Position numbers and translations under genes: made by a program
The notes under the pieces: generated by a model
Database searches by the model: none
The model's input: only the letters and a program-made list of their open reading frames with translations
Told to the model about the DNA's origin: nothing
Assembly (NCBI RefSeq): GCF_029626225.1
Contig: NZ_JARUBP010000001.1
Span: forward strand, 2,108,001-2,172,000
Length of the DNA stretch: 64,000 nt
Origin: Asanoa sp. WMMD1127
GTDB lineage: Bacteria > Actinomycetota > Actinomycetes > Mycobacteriales > Micromonosporaceae
Direction: 5' to 3'
Shown here: positions 24,959 through 33,309 of the stretch, in pieces
Position numbering within the stretch: position 1 is the stretch's first letter
Layout of the letters: each line of letters opens with the position of its first letter

Positions 24959-26827
24959 ATGAAGCTCCCACGGGGGTCCATTGTGGTCGGGGTCAGTGCC
25001 CTGACCGCGCTGGCGTTCACCGCACCCGCGGCCGCCGCCCAGCCGTCCGGCGCCGTCGGGCGCGCGGGCGCGGAAACCGCCGTCACCGGCAGCTACATCG
25101 TCGTGTTCAAGGACGCCGCCGTCGGCGGCACGGCCGTCGCCGGCCGGGCGAAGACCATCACCGGTCGGGCCGGTGGCAAGGTGGGGCACACCTACCGGGC
25201 CGCGCTGCGCGGCTTCGAGCTCCGCGGCACCGTGGCGCAGGCGGCCAAGGTCGCGGCCGACCCCAGCGTCGCCTACGTCCAGCAGAACCAGAAGGTGCGG
25301 GCCTACGGCACCCAGCCGAACCCCCCGTCGTGGGGGCTGGACCGGGTCGACCAGCGCAACCTGCCGCTGAACCGGTCCTACACCTACCCGAACACGGCGA
25401 CGAACGTGCACGCGTACGTCATCGACACCGGGATCCGGACCAGCCACCAGGACTTCGGCGGCCGGGCTTCCAGCGGGTACGACGTGATCGACGGCGGCGC
25501 GGCCGACGACTGCAACGGGCACGGCACGCACGTCGCCGGCACGGTCGGTGGCAACGCGTACGGCGTGGCCAAGGGCGTCAAGCTCGTCGCGGTGCGGGTG
25601 CTCGACTGTAATGGCGACGGCACCGACGCCGGAGTCCTCGCCGGCATCGACTGGGTCACCGCCAACGCGGTCAGGCCCGCCGTGGCCAACATGAGCCTCG
25701 GCGGCGGTCCGAGCGCCGCGCTGGACACCGCGCTCAACAACTCGATCAACTCCGGCATCACGTACGGGGTCGCGGCCGGCAACGGCAACCTCCTCGGCCG
25801 GCGGCAGGACGCCTGCAACTACTCGCCGGCCCGGGTGCCCAACGCGATCACCGTCGGCGCCACCGCGGCCGACGACGTGGCGGCGTCGTTCTCGAACTTC
25901 GGCACCTGCGTCGACCTGCTGGCGCCGGGTGTGGCGATCACGTCGGCCTGGGCGAGCGGCGACACGGCGACCAACACGATCGACGGCACGTCGATGGCGA
26001 CCCCGCACGTCGTCGGCGCGGCCGCCATGGTGCTGTCCGCCAACCCGACCTGGAGCAACCAGCAGGTCCGCGACTACCTGGTCACCAACTCGACCCCCAA
26101 CGTCGTGACCGACCCGGGCACCGGCACCCCCAACCGGCTGCTGTTCGCGATCGCGCAGGGACCACCCGCCAGCGACTTCACGGTGTCGGTGTCCCAGCCC
26201 TCCACCGCGGTCGCGCCCGGGGGCTCGACCGCCGTAACGGTGGCCACCGGCAACACGGGCACCGCGCAGCAGGTGTCGCTGGCGGTGACCGGCCTGCCGG
26301 CCGGCGCGACGGCCGGCTTCAACCCGGCCACGGTCACCTCGGGCGGCTCGTCGACGCTGACCATCAGCGCGTCGGCCGCGACGGCACCGGGCACCTACCC
26401 GCTGACCGTGACCGGCACCGGGACGTCGGGCACCCGGTCGGCGACGCTCACGTTGACGGTGATCTCGGGACCGGGCGGCTGCTCCGGCGGCAACGGCGTC
26501 GACGTGGCGATCCCGGACGCCGGCGGGCCCGCGGCGACGAGCACGATCACGGTCGCCGGCTGTGACCGCAGCCCGTCGACGACGTCGAAGGTCGCCGTCG
26601 ACATCGTGCACACGTTCCGCGGTGACCTGTTCGTCGAGTTGGTCGCTCCGGACGGCACGGCCTACCGCTTGAAGGCGGCCAGCCCGTACGACACGCGGCC
26701 CGACGTCAACGCGACCTACACGGTGAACGTTGCGGGTGAGTCGCCCAACGGAAACTGGCAGCTCCGGGTGCGGGACACCTTGGCGTCCGACACCGGCTAC
26801 GTCAACAACTGGACCTTGACGCTCTAG
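24959..26827 (+). CDS. Secreted S8 subtilisin-like protease with P domain (copy 2)
   Basis: The 622-residue paralogue of the preceding protease has the same order: signal peptide (MKLPRGSIVVGVSALTAL), I9 propeptide, S8 domain with the VIDTGI, NGHGTHVAGT and GTSMATPHVVG triad motifs, Ig-like linker and P domain ending GYVNNWTLTL. Long stretches are identical to copy 1, such as GTQPNPPSWGLDR and QDACNYSPARVPNAITVGAT-like segments. The propeptide and linker have diverged most. The leader resembles that of copy 1 (GAGAGGAGGGAG then ATG). Its TAG stop overlaps the stop of the convergent glycosyltransferase gene within one CTAG. Confidence 0.93.
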   Translation: MKLPRGSIVVGVSALTALAFTAPAAAAQPSGAVGRAGAETAVTGSYIVVFKDAAVGGTAVAGRAKTITGRAGGKVGHTYRAALRGFELRGTVAQAAKVAADPSVAYVQQNQKVRAYGTQPNPPSWGLDRVDQRNLPLNRSYTYPNTATNVHAYVIDTGIRTSHQDFGGRASSGYDVIDGGAADDCNGHGTHVAGTVGGNAYGVAKGVKLVAVRVLDCNGDGTDAGVLAGIDWVTANAVRPAVANMSLGGGPSAALDTALNNSINSGITYGVAAGNGNLLGRRQDACNYSPARVPNAITVGATAADDVAASFSNFGTCVDLLAPGVAITSAWASGDTATNTIDGTSMATPHVVGAAAMVLSANPTWSNQQVRDYLVTNSTPNVVTDPGTGTPNRLLFAIAQGPPASDFTVSVSQPSTAVAPGGSTAVTVATGNTGTAQQVSLAVTGLPAGATAGFNPATVTSGGSSTLTISASAATAPGTYPLTVTGTGTSGTRSATLTLTVISGPGGCSGGNGVDVAIPDAGGPAATSTITVAGCDRSPSTTSKVAVDIVHTFRGDLFVELVAPDGTAYRLKAASPYDTRPDVNATYTVNVAGESPNGNWQLRVRDTLASDTGYVNNWTLTL

Positions 26828-27630
26828 ACCGGGAACTCGGAGAGCGGCTCCGTCGCCGGTGGCGGCGGGGCCGCTTTCCACAGGCCCGTCTTCTGCGCGA
26901 AGAGCCGGGACAGATAGGCCGGGTTGAGGATCACGTAGCGGCGCCACAGCCGGCGGGGTTCGAGACCCAGCCGCCAGAGCCACTCGAGGCCGGCGCGCTG
27001 CATCCACGGCGGGGGCTTGCGGAGCAGGCCGGCGTGGTAGTCGAAGGCGGCCCCGACGGCCAGTTGCGGCATGTCGAGCAGCGGGCGCATGGCGTACGCG
27101 AAGATCTCCTGCCGTGGGCAGCCGAGCCCGACCAGCACCACGCGGGCGCCGGAGGACCGGATGCGGTCGGCGATCTCGACGGCCTCGCCCGGGCGGGCGG
27201 TGCGGAACTTCGACGGCTCGTAGCCGGCGAACTTGAGCGCCGGGAACATCTTCTCCAGCGCCGGCACCAGGCGGCCGAGCGTCTCGTCGGTCGAGCCGTA
27301 GAGGTAGACCGGCAGGCCTTCGGCGGCGCATCGGGCCAGCACCCGCAGGGTCAGCGTCGGGCCGTAGACCCGGTCGGTCAGGCCGACGCCGTGCAGCAGG
27401 TTGAGGCCCCAGCGGACCGGCTGCCCGTCGGGGGTGACCACGTCGAACGAGTTGAGCCGGGCGTTGTGCGGCGGGTCGAGCACGCCGGTCATCACGCCGT
27501 GCACGGCGAGCGCGGTCAGCGCCAGCGGCCGCCGTTCGTGCGCCGCCTCGATGACCCGGGCGGTCGCGGTCTCGTAGTCGACGGCGTCGACCAGGACGCC
27601 GAGGACGCTGTGCCGTCCCTTGTCGATCAC
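26824..27630 (-). CDS. WecG/TagA/CpsF-family glycosyltransferase
   Basis: The 268-residue protein carries the family signatures: SVLGVLVDAVDYETAT at the N-terminus, VTPDGQPVRWGLNLL, LYGSTDETLGRLVPAL, VLVGLGCPRQEIF and a WLWRLGLEPRRLWRRY C-terminus. These GT26 enzymes add N-acetylmannosaminuronate or related sugars to lipid-linked intermediates of teichoic acid or polysaccharide synthesis, at the inner membrane face. The start is placed at GTG 27630, inside the stop of the upstream epimerase gene (GTGA overlap), so the two are coupled. The sugar probably comes from that epimerase; its identity is unknown. Confidence 0.88.
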   Translation of the reverse strand: MIDKGRHSVLGVLVDAVDYETATARVIEAAHERRPLALTALAVHGVMTGVLDPPHNARLNSFDVVTPDGQPVRWGLNLLHGVGLTDRVYGPTLTLRVLARCAAEGLPVYLYGSTDETLGRLVPALEKMFPALKFAGYEPSKFRTARPGEAVEIADRIRSSGARVVLVGLGCPRQEIFAYAMRPLLDMPQLAVGAAFDYHAGLLRKPPPWMQRAGLEWLWRLGLEPRRLWRRYVILNPAYLSRLFAQKTGLWKAAPPPPATEPLSEFPV

Positions 27631-28700
27631 GACCCGGGGACCCAGCGGTCGACGTTGGCGTCGTGGATCTCCTGCAGGATCATCGGGACGTCGTAGGTCT
27701 GCGTCCACTCGGGGTAGTGCTCCTGGAACCGGGCCATGCTGCTGATCCACCACTGGTGGTCGCCGACCCGGGCCTGCTCGACATAGTTGATCTTCGCCTT
27801 GCGCCCGGAGATCTGCTCGGCCAGGGCGAACGCCTCGATGTGCGAGGTGTTGGAGTGCCGGCCGCCGCCCAGGTTGTAGATCTGGCCGGAGCGCGGGGCC
27901 CGGAAGAACGCCTCGAACGCGGTGAGCACGTCGTGGGAGTGGATGGCGTCGCGGACCATCTTGCCCTTGTAGCCGAAGAGGTTGTAGACGCGCTCCTCCA
28001 TCACGCAGCGCATCACGTAGCCGAGGAAGCCGTGGAGCTCGGCGGCCGAGTGCGCCGGGCCGGTCAGCGTGCCGCCGCGGAACGCCGCCGTCTTCATGCC
28101 GAAGTAGCGGCCGTATTCCTGGACCATCACGTCGCCCGCGACCTTGCTCACACCGAAGATCGAGTGGAGGCAGTCGTCGATCGACATCTCCTCGGTCACG
28201 CCCTGCGCGAACGGGTGGTCGGGCGCGATTTCATAACGAGTTTCCTGCTCGATCAGCGGCAGGCTGTTGGGCCGGTCGCCGTAGACCTTGTTGGTCGAGC
28301 AGAAGATGAACGGGGCCTCGATCGCGTGCAGGCGGGTGTTCTCCAGCACGTTGAGGGTGCCGACGGCGTTGACGTCGAAGTCGGTGAACGGCTCCTTGGC
28401 AGCCCAGTCGTGCGAGGGCTGGCCGGCAGTGTGGATCACCACGGAGATGTCGGCGCCGTACTTCTTGAAGATCTGCTCGAGCCCGGCCCGGTCGCGGATG
28501 TCGGTCTCGTAGTGCGTGTAGGCGCCGCCGAGATCCTGGCCGAGGCGCTCGATGCTCCAGGCGGTCGAGCCGTCCTCGCCATAGAAGTAGCGCCGCATGT
28601 CGTTGTCGATGCCGACGACGTCGAGACCAAGGCCGGCGAAGTGCCGGGTGGCCTCCGAGCCGATCAAGCCTCCGGAACCGGTGACCAACGCGACGGACAC
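27627..28700 (-). CDS. NAD-dependent sugar-nucleotide epimerase/dehydratase
   Basis: The 357-residue extended SDR has the NAD motif TGSGGLIG (7-14), the STNKVYGDRP active-site strand and a late RDAIHSHDV segment. The usual YxxxK catalytic pair reads Phe182-G-V-S-Lys186. I recall Phe being typical of the CDP-paratose-2-epimerase-like subfamily with the SIFGVSK motif, so this is probably a subfamily trait, not damage. The GTG start at 28700 follows GGAG at a slightly long distance. It heads a two-gene operon with the WecG-type transferase, suggesting production of a sugar for cell-wall polysaccharide. Confidence 0.85.
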   Translation of the reverse strand: MSVALVTGSGGLIGSEATRHFAGLGLDVVGIDNDMRRYFYGEDGSTAWSIERLGQDLGGAYTHYETDIRDRAGLEQIFKKYGADISVVIHTAGQPSHDWAAKEPFTDFDVNAVGTLNVLENTRLHAIEAPFIFCSTNKVYGDRPNSLPLIEQETRYEIAPDHPFAQGVTEEMSIDDCLHSIFGVSKVAGDVMVQEYGRYFGMKTAAFRGGTLTGPAHSAAELHGFLGYVMRCVMEERVYNLFGYKGKMVRDAIHSHDVLTAFEAFFRAPRSGQIYNLGGGRHSNTSHIEAFALAEQISGRKAKINYVEQARVGDHQWWISSMARFQEHYPEWTQTYDVPMILQEIHDANVDRWVPGS

Positions 28701-28774
28701 GCCTCAACTCCAGGTGCTCGGCGAACAAGGGGCGCATAACGTTAGGGCCCCGCGTGTCGCGGAGCCCAACGTCA

Positions 28775-28860
28775 TGGTGGGGAAGGGGGGAGTTGAACCC
28801 CCACGCCCTTTCGGGCACACGGACCTGAACCGTGCGCGTCTGCCATTCCGCCACTTCCCC
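28775..28860 (-). tRNA. tRNA-Leu (anticodon CAG)
   Basis: Read on the minus strand, a 7-bp acceptor stem GGGGAAG pairs with CTTCCCC. The D-arm contains GGCGGAATGGCAGAC, the anticodon loop is TTCAGGT, a long class II variable arm (TGCCCGAAAGGGCG) is present, and the T-loop is TTCAACT. The CCA end is encoded (28775-28777). The long variable arm and the CAG anticodon fix leucine. Its place just ahead of fhaA matches the mycobacterial layout. Confidence 0.96.
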
Positions 28861-29111
28861 GGGAACAGCTGCCGGCACATATTACGCTATCCCTGCCGGT
28901 GGCCGTGGGCGGTTGCCGCTCGCGGCGCCTGGGAAGACTAACACGGCGTTGTCCGCCACTCCGGTGGCGGGCTCGGTCCCCCAGACGTCTCGTGCGACAG
29001 CGCTCCCACGGCGTTCCACGGAGACCGGCGTAGACCGTCGGCCGGTCGCCATGCGCGCTGCATGTGCCCCGGCCGGATACCATCATGGCCTCGGAACCCG
29101 AGGAGGAGCCG

Positions 29112-29879
29112 GTGAGCGTGCTGCAACGCTTCGAGAAGCGTTTGGAAGGCCTGGTCGAGGGGGCCTTCGCCAAGGTGTTCAAGGGGGTCGTCCACCCTGT
29201 GGAGATCCTCAACGCCATGCAGCGGGAGGCGGAGGCGCACAAGGCTATCCTGGCCGGCGGGCGGACTCTGGTGCCTAACCGCTACGTGATCGACCTATCT
29301 CCCTATGACCACAGCCGGCTGGCGCCCTACGCGGCCGCGCTCGCCCAGGAGCTCGCCCAGTCGCAGGCGGAGTTCATCGGCGAGCAGGCGTGGACGGTCT
29401 ACGGCGACGTGATCGTCGAGATCGAGCGCGGCGACGGCCTCGACACCGGCATGTTCCGGGTCACGGCCGAGGTCTACACCGGCGGCGACGTCGCCCCGGT
29501 GCAGCAGGGCTACGACGCGCCCGGCGGTGGCTACCAACAGCAGCAACAGCCCTATGACCAGGGCTACGGGCAGCCGCCGATGCACGGTGGCGGCGGGCGC
29601 AACATCCGCCTGGTCTCCGGTGACGGCCGGACCTACCCGCTGCAGATGGGCTCGACCGTGATCGGCCGGGGCGACCAGGCCAACCTGCGCCTGCCCGACG
29701 TCGGGATCTCGCGCCGGCACGCGCGCCTCGACTTCGACGGCGCGCAGGTCGTGCTCACCGACCTCGGTTCGACCAACGGCACGATGGTCAACGGCCAGCG
29801 CGTCTCGGCCGTGGCCCTCAACCCCGGTGACATGATCCAGCTCGGCACGACGACGCTGACGTTCCGCGTGGACGGTTAG
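29112..29879 (+). CDS. fhaA: FhaA: DUF3662 plus FHA domain signalling protein
   Basis: The 255-residue protein has an N-terminal DUF3662/DUF2662 domain (about 1-115, beginning SVLQRFEKRLEGLVEGAFAK). A Gly/Gln/Tyr-rich linker with YQQQQQPYDQGYGQ follows, then a C-terminal FHA domain (about 168-253) with IGRG, SRRHA and LGSTNGTMVNG. FHA domains read phosphothreonine; in mycobacteria FhaA binds phosphorylated MviN/MurJ and is phosphorylated by PknB. The GTG at 29112 is chosen because AGGAGGAG lies 5 nt before it. It is the first gene of the kinase operon and lies 4 nt before fhaB. Confidence 0.92.
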   Translation: MSVLQRFEKRLEGLVEGAFAKVFKGVVHPVEILNAMQREAEAHKAILAGGRTLVPNRYVIDLSPYDHSRLAPYAAALAQELAQSQAEFIGEQAWTVYGDVIVEIERGDGLDTGMFRVTAEVYTGGDVAPVQQGYDAPGGGYQQQQQPYDQGYGQPPMHGGGGRNIRLVSGDGRTYPLQMGSTVIGRGDQANLRLPDVGISRRHARLDFDGAQVVLTDLGSTNGTMVNGQRVSAVALNPGDMIQLGTTTLTFRVDG

Positions 29880-29883
29880 CCCG

Positions 29884-30369
29884 TTGGCCGGAGATTTCGT
29901 CGTCGAGGTCGCCCGGATCGGATTCATCATTCTGCTGTGGATCTTCGTGTTCACGGTGGTGGGTGTGATCCGGCGTGACCTCTTCGCCGGGGCCCGATCC
30001 AGTCGGCTGGTCGCCGCGCCACGGGGGGTGGGCGCGTCGACCGGCCAGTCGCGGCCGGCCAAGGTGAAGCGTGGACGCGCGGCTCACCAGCTCGTGGTGA
30101 CCGCGGGTCAGCTCGCCGGCACGCGAATCACGCTCGGTGACGGCCAGATCACGATCGGCCGCGCCGAGGACTCGACACTGGTGATCACCGACGATTACGC
30201 GTCGGCGCGTCACGCCCGGCTTGTTCCCAGGTCAGGGCAGTGGTTCGTGGAAGACCTGGGCTCGACGAACGGGACGTATCTCGATCGCGCTAAGGTCACC
30301 GGACCGACCCCCGTCCCCCTCGGCGTGCCGATCCGCATCGGCCGCACTTCACTCGAGTTACGGCCATGA
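29884..30369 (+). CDS. fhaB: FhaB: membrane-anchored FHA protein
   Basis: The 161-residue protein has one N-terminal membrane helix (about 12-31, GFIILLWIFVFTVVGVI), a basic linker and a C-terminal FHA domain (about 75-160) with TIGRAEDSTLVITDDYAS, ARHARL and DLGSTNGTYLDRAKV. It is collinear with mycobacterial FhaB (FipA), which links PknA/PknB signalling to division. The start is a TTG at 29884, the only start giving the helix; it has no strong ribosome site and probably depends on coupling to fhaA. Its stop overlaps the pstP start (ATGA). Confidence 0.93.
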   Translation: MAGDFVVEVARIGFIILLWIFVFTVVGVIRRDLFAGARSSRLVAAPRGVGASTGQSRPAKVKRGRAAHQLVVTAGQLAGTRITLGDGQITIGRAEDSTLVITDDYASARHARLVPRSGQWFVEDLGSTNGTYLDRAKVTGPTPVPLGVPIRIGRTSLELRP

Positions 30370-31811
30370 CACTGACACTGCGTTACGCGGCCCGCAGTGA
30401 CCGCGGTCTGATCAGGGACGGAAACCAAGACTCCGTCTACGCCGGACCGCGGCTGCTCGCCGTTGCCGACGGAATGGGCGGCATGGCCGCCGGTGACGTC
30501 GCGAGCAACATCGTCATCGGCGCCATGGCCCCGCTCGACGAGGACGTCCCTGGTGACGCCCTCGTCGACGCGCTGCGCACGGCCGTCGACACCGCCAACC
30601 AACAGCTGCGCGACACCGTCGACGCCAATCCGCACCTCGAGGGCATGGGCACCACGCTCACCGCCATCCTGTTCTCGGGCAGCAAGATCGGCATGGTGCA
30701 CATCGGCGACTCGCGCGCCTACATGCTGCGCGACGGCGAGTTCGCGCAGATCACCAAGGACGACACCTACGTCCAGATGCTGGTCGACGAGGGCCGGATC
30801 AGCGCCGAGGAGGCGAGCAGCCACCCGCAGCGGTCGCTGCTCACCCGGGCGCTCGACGGCCGCGACATCGACCCCGAATACTCGGTGCGCCAGGTGCTGC
30901 GCGGCGACCGTTACCTGATCTGCAGCGACGGCCTCTCCGGCGTGGTCAGCGCCGACACCATCGCCGAGTCGCTGCGCGACTACACCGACCCGCAGCAGTG
31001 CGTCGAGCGCCTGGTCGCGCTCGCCCTGCGCGGTGGCGGCCCCGACAACATCACGGTGGTCATCGCCGACGCGACCGACCAGGACATCGTCGAGGCGGCC
31101 CCGATCGTCGGCGGCGCCGCGGCCCGCGACCGGGGCAACACGACCTCGGCCAACCCGGACACGCCGGCCGCCCGCGCCTCCGCGGCGCTCGCCGGCCCGC
31201 GCGCCGCCGCGCCGGAGCAGAACCTGCCCGCCGACGCCAACGGCCGGGGCGGGTCGCACGAAGACGACACCGACCGCCGCCGGCGCCGACCGCTGCGCAC
31301 CGCGGTCCTGCTCGGCGTGCTGCTGATCATCCTCGGCGGCGGCCTGTGGGCCGGCTGGCGGGTGACCCAGCAGCAGTTCTACGTCGGCGCGACCGACGAC
31401 GGGCAGCTGGCGGTGTTCCGTGGCGTGCCGGGTCAGATCGCCGGCGTCGACCTGTCCAGCGTCCAGTCGACCAGCGGCACCAACCTCGACGACCTCACCT
31501 CGGTCGCCCAGGAGCGGGTCAAGCAGGGCATCCAGGCCGACAGCGAGGCCGACGCGCAGCGCCGCCTGGCCGAGCTGACGACCGACGAGCCGACCAATCC
31601 CAACCTCAAGCCGGCCTGCCCGGCGAGCCCGACGCCGGTCGCCGAGCCGACCGGGACGGCGGCCACCCCGCCGCCGAACCCGACCGCGACGCCACCGGCC
31701 ACCGGCACGCCGACGACCGGTGTCGGCGCTCCGACCTCCGTGCCCGACGCGCCACCGACCGACACCGTCCCGCCGGTCATCGACCCGGCGGACTGCCGGC
31801 CGTCCGACTGA
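30366..31811 (+). CDS. pstP: PstP: PP2C-type Ser/Thr phosphatase
   Basis: The 481-residue membrane phosphatase dephosphorylates the cluster's kinases and their targets. The PPM domain (about 1-237) carries metal-binding DRGLIRDGNQDS, ADGMGG (34-39), GDSRAY and GGPDNITVV. A cytoplasmic linker, one transmembrane helix (about 316-336) and an extracytoplasmic Pro/Thr-rich tail follow. ATG overlaps the fhaB stop, and rodA begins 5 nt after its stop, so the genes are coupled. It matches the mycobacterial PstP layout. Confidence 0.94.
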   Translation: MTLTLRYAARSDRGLIRDGNQDSVYAGPRLLAVADGMGGMAAGDVASNIVIGAMAPLDEDVPGDALVDALRTAVDTANQQLRDTVDANPHLEGMGTTLTAILFSGSKIGMVHIGDSRAYMLRDGEFAQITKDDTYVQMLVDEGRISAEEASSHPQRSLLTRALDGRDIDPEYSVRQVLRGDRYLICSDGLSGVVSADTIAESLRDYTDPQQCVERLVALALRGGGPDNITVVIADATDQDIVEAAPIVGGAAARDRGNTTSANPDTPAARASAALAGPRAAAPEQNLPADANGRGGSHEDDTDRRRRRPLRTAVLLGVLLIILGGGLWAGWRVTQQQFYVGATDDGQLAVFRGVPGQIAGVDLSSVQSTSGTNLDDLTSVAQERVKQGIQADSEADAQRRLAELTTDEPTNPNLKPACPASPTPVAEPTGTAATPPPNPTATPPATGTPTTGVGAPTSVPDAPPTDTVPPVIDPADCRPSD

Positions 31812-31815
31812 CATC

Positions 31816-33309
31816 GTGAGCTCGCAGGCCGGTCCGGTTAACACACCCGCAGCGACGGGTGAGCTTCCGCGCATCCGCGACGTGCAGACGCGGCGCAACG
31901 CGGAGCTGGCCCTGCTCGGCTTCGCGATGGCGCTGGTCGCTGCCTACGCCGCGACGATCCAGCTCACCATGTTCGACACGATCACCGGCAACTTCTGGGT
32001 GCCGACGGCCGTGCTCAGCGCGCTCTTCCTGGGCCTGCACCTGGTCGTCCGCTACACGGCGCCCTACGCCGACCCGGCCCTGATCCCCGCGGTCGCGCTG
32101 CTCAACGGCATCGGCGTGGGCTTCCTGCGCCGGCTCGACCTGGCCGAGGCGCCGGCCGCCGAACGGCTCAACTACCCGATCTTCGCCGGTACGGGTGGCC
32201 GCCAGCTCGCCTGGACGCTGATCGCGGTCGTGTTCGCGGCCCTCGTGCTCCTGGTCGTCAAGGACCACCGCGCGATCTCCCGCTACGCGTACACGCTGGG
32301 GCTCGGCGGTATCGTCCTGGTCCTGATCCCGGCCCTGTTGCCCGGGCGGTTCTCCGAGATCAACGGCGCCAAGCTGTGGATCAGGGTCGGCGGCTTCCAG
32401 ATCCAGCCGGGTGAGTTCGCCAAGCTGGCCCTGCTCGCCTTCTTCGCCTACTACCTCGTGCGCAAACGCGAGGTGCTCTCGCTGGCCAGCCGCCGCGTGC
32501 TCGGCGTCGACTTCCCGCGCGGTCGCGACCTGGGGCCGGTGCTCGCGGTCTGGGCGGTCTCGCTGCTGGTCCTGATCTTCGAGAAGGACCTCGGCACCTC
32601 GCTGCTCTATTTCGGCATGTTCGTGGTCACGCTCTACATCGCCACCGAGCGGGTCAGCTGGCTGATCATCGGTCTGCTGCTGTTCTTCGGCGGGGCATAC
32701 AGCGCCTATCTCCTCGGCGCGTCGGTGGGCGGCCCGTTCGCCAACTTCTACGACCGCGCGGAGATCTGGCTCGACCCGTTCTCGGACCCCTACGAGCGCG
32801 GCTACCAACTGGTGCAGTCGCTGCTCGGGTTGGGCAGCGGCGGGCTGTTCGGCGCGGGTCCGGGTGGCGGCCAGCCGACCAAGATCCCCGAGGTGCACAA
32901 CGACTTCATCTTCGCCGGGATCGGCGAGGAGATCGGCCTCTTCGGGCTCTCCGCGCTGCTGATCGTCTACCTGCTGATCGTGCAGCGCGGCCTGCGTGCC
33001 GGTCTGGCGGTGCGGGATTCGTTCGGCAAGCTGCTCGCCGGCGGCCTCGCCTTCACGCTGGCCTTGCAGGTGTTCGTCATCGTGGGTGGGATCAGTCGGC
33101 TGATCCCGCTGACCGGCCAGACCACCCCGTTCCTGTCGGCCGGCGGTTCGTCGCTGATGGCCAACTGGATGCTGATCGCGGTGCTCCTGCGGGTGTCCGA
33201 CGCGGCGCGCCGACCGGTCGACGCCTCGGTGTCGGCCCGGCCGAGTGGCGCGACAGCGAGCGCACCCGCGCAGTTGCACGGGGCGCCCACGGAGGTGATC
33301 AAGCCGTGA
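31816..33309 (+). CDS. rodA: RodA/FtsW-family peptidoglycan glycosyltransferase
   Basis: The 497-residue SEDS protein has about twelve membrane helices. Family landmarks are GGIVLVLIPALLPG, LWIRVGGFQIQPGEFAKLALL, EKDLGTSLLYF with the catalytic Asp, and VHNDFIFAGIGEEIGLFG. It polymerises lipid II glycan strands and works with the class B PBP encoded next to it. The GTG at 31816 is chosen because the longer frame overlaps pstP; its stop region overlaps pbpA (GTGA). RodA is preferred to FtsW because this position in the kinase cluster is occupied by rodA in actinobacteria. Confidence 0.92.
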   Translation: MSSQAGPVNTPAATGELPRIRDVQTRRNAELALLGFAMALVAAYAATIQLTMFDTITGNFWVPTAVLSALFLGLHLVVRYTAPYADPALIPAVALLNGIGVGFLRRLDLAEAPAAERLNYPIFAGTGGRQLAWTLIAVVFAALVLLVVKDHRAISRYAYTLGLGGIVLVLIPALLPGRFSEINGAKLWIRVGGFQIQPGEFAKLALLAFFAYYLVRKREVLSLASRRVLGVDFPRGRDLGPVLAVWAVSLLVLIFEKDLGTSLLYFGMFVVTLYIATERVSWLIIGLLLFFGGAYSAYLLGASVGGPFANFYDRAEIWLDPFSDPYERGYQLVQSLLGLGSGGLFGAGPGGGQPTKIPEVHNDFIFAGIGEEIGLFGLSALLIVYLLIVQRGLRAGLAVRDSFGKLLAGGLAFTLALQVFVIVGGISRLIPLTGQTTPFLSAGGSSLMANWMLIAVLLRVSDAARRPVDASVSARPSGATASAPAQLHGAPTEVIKP

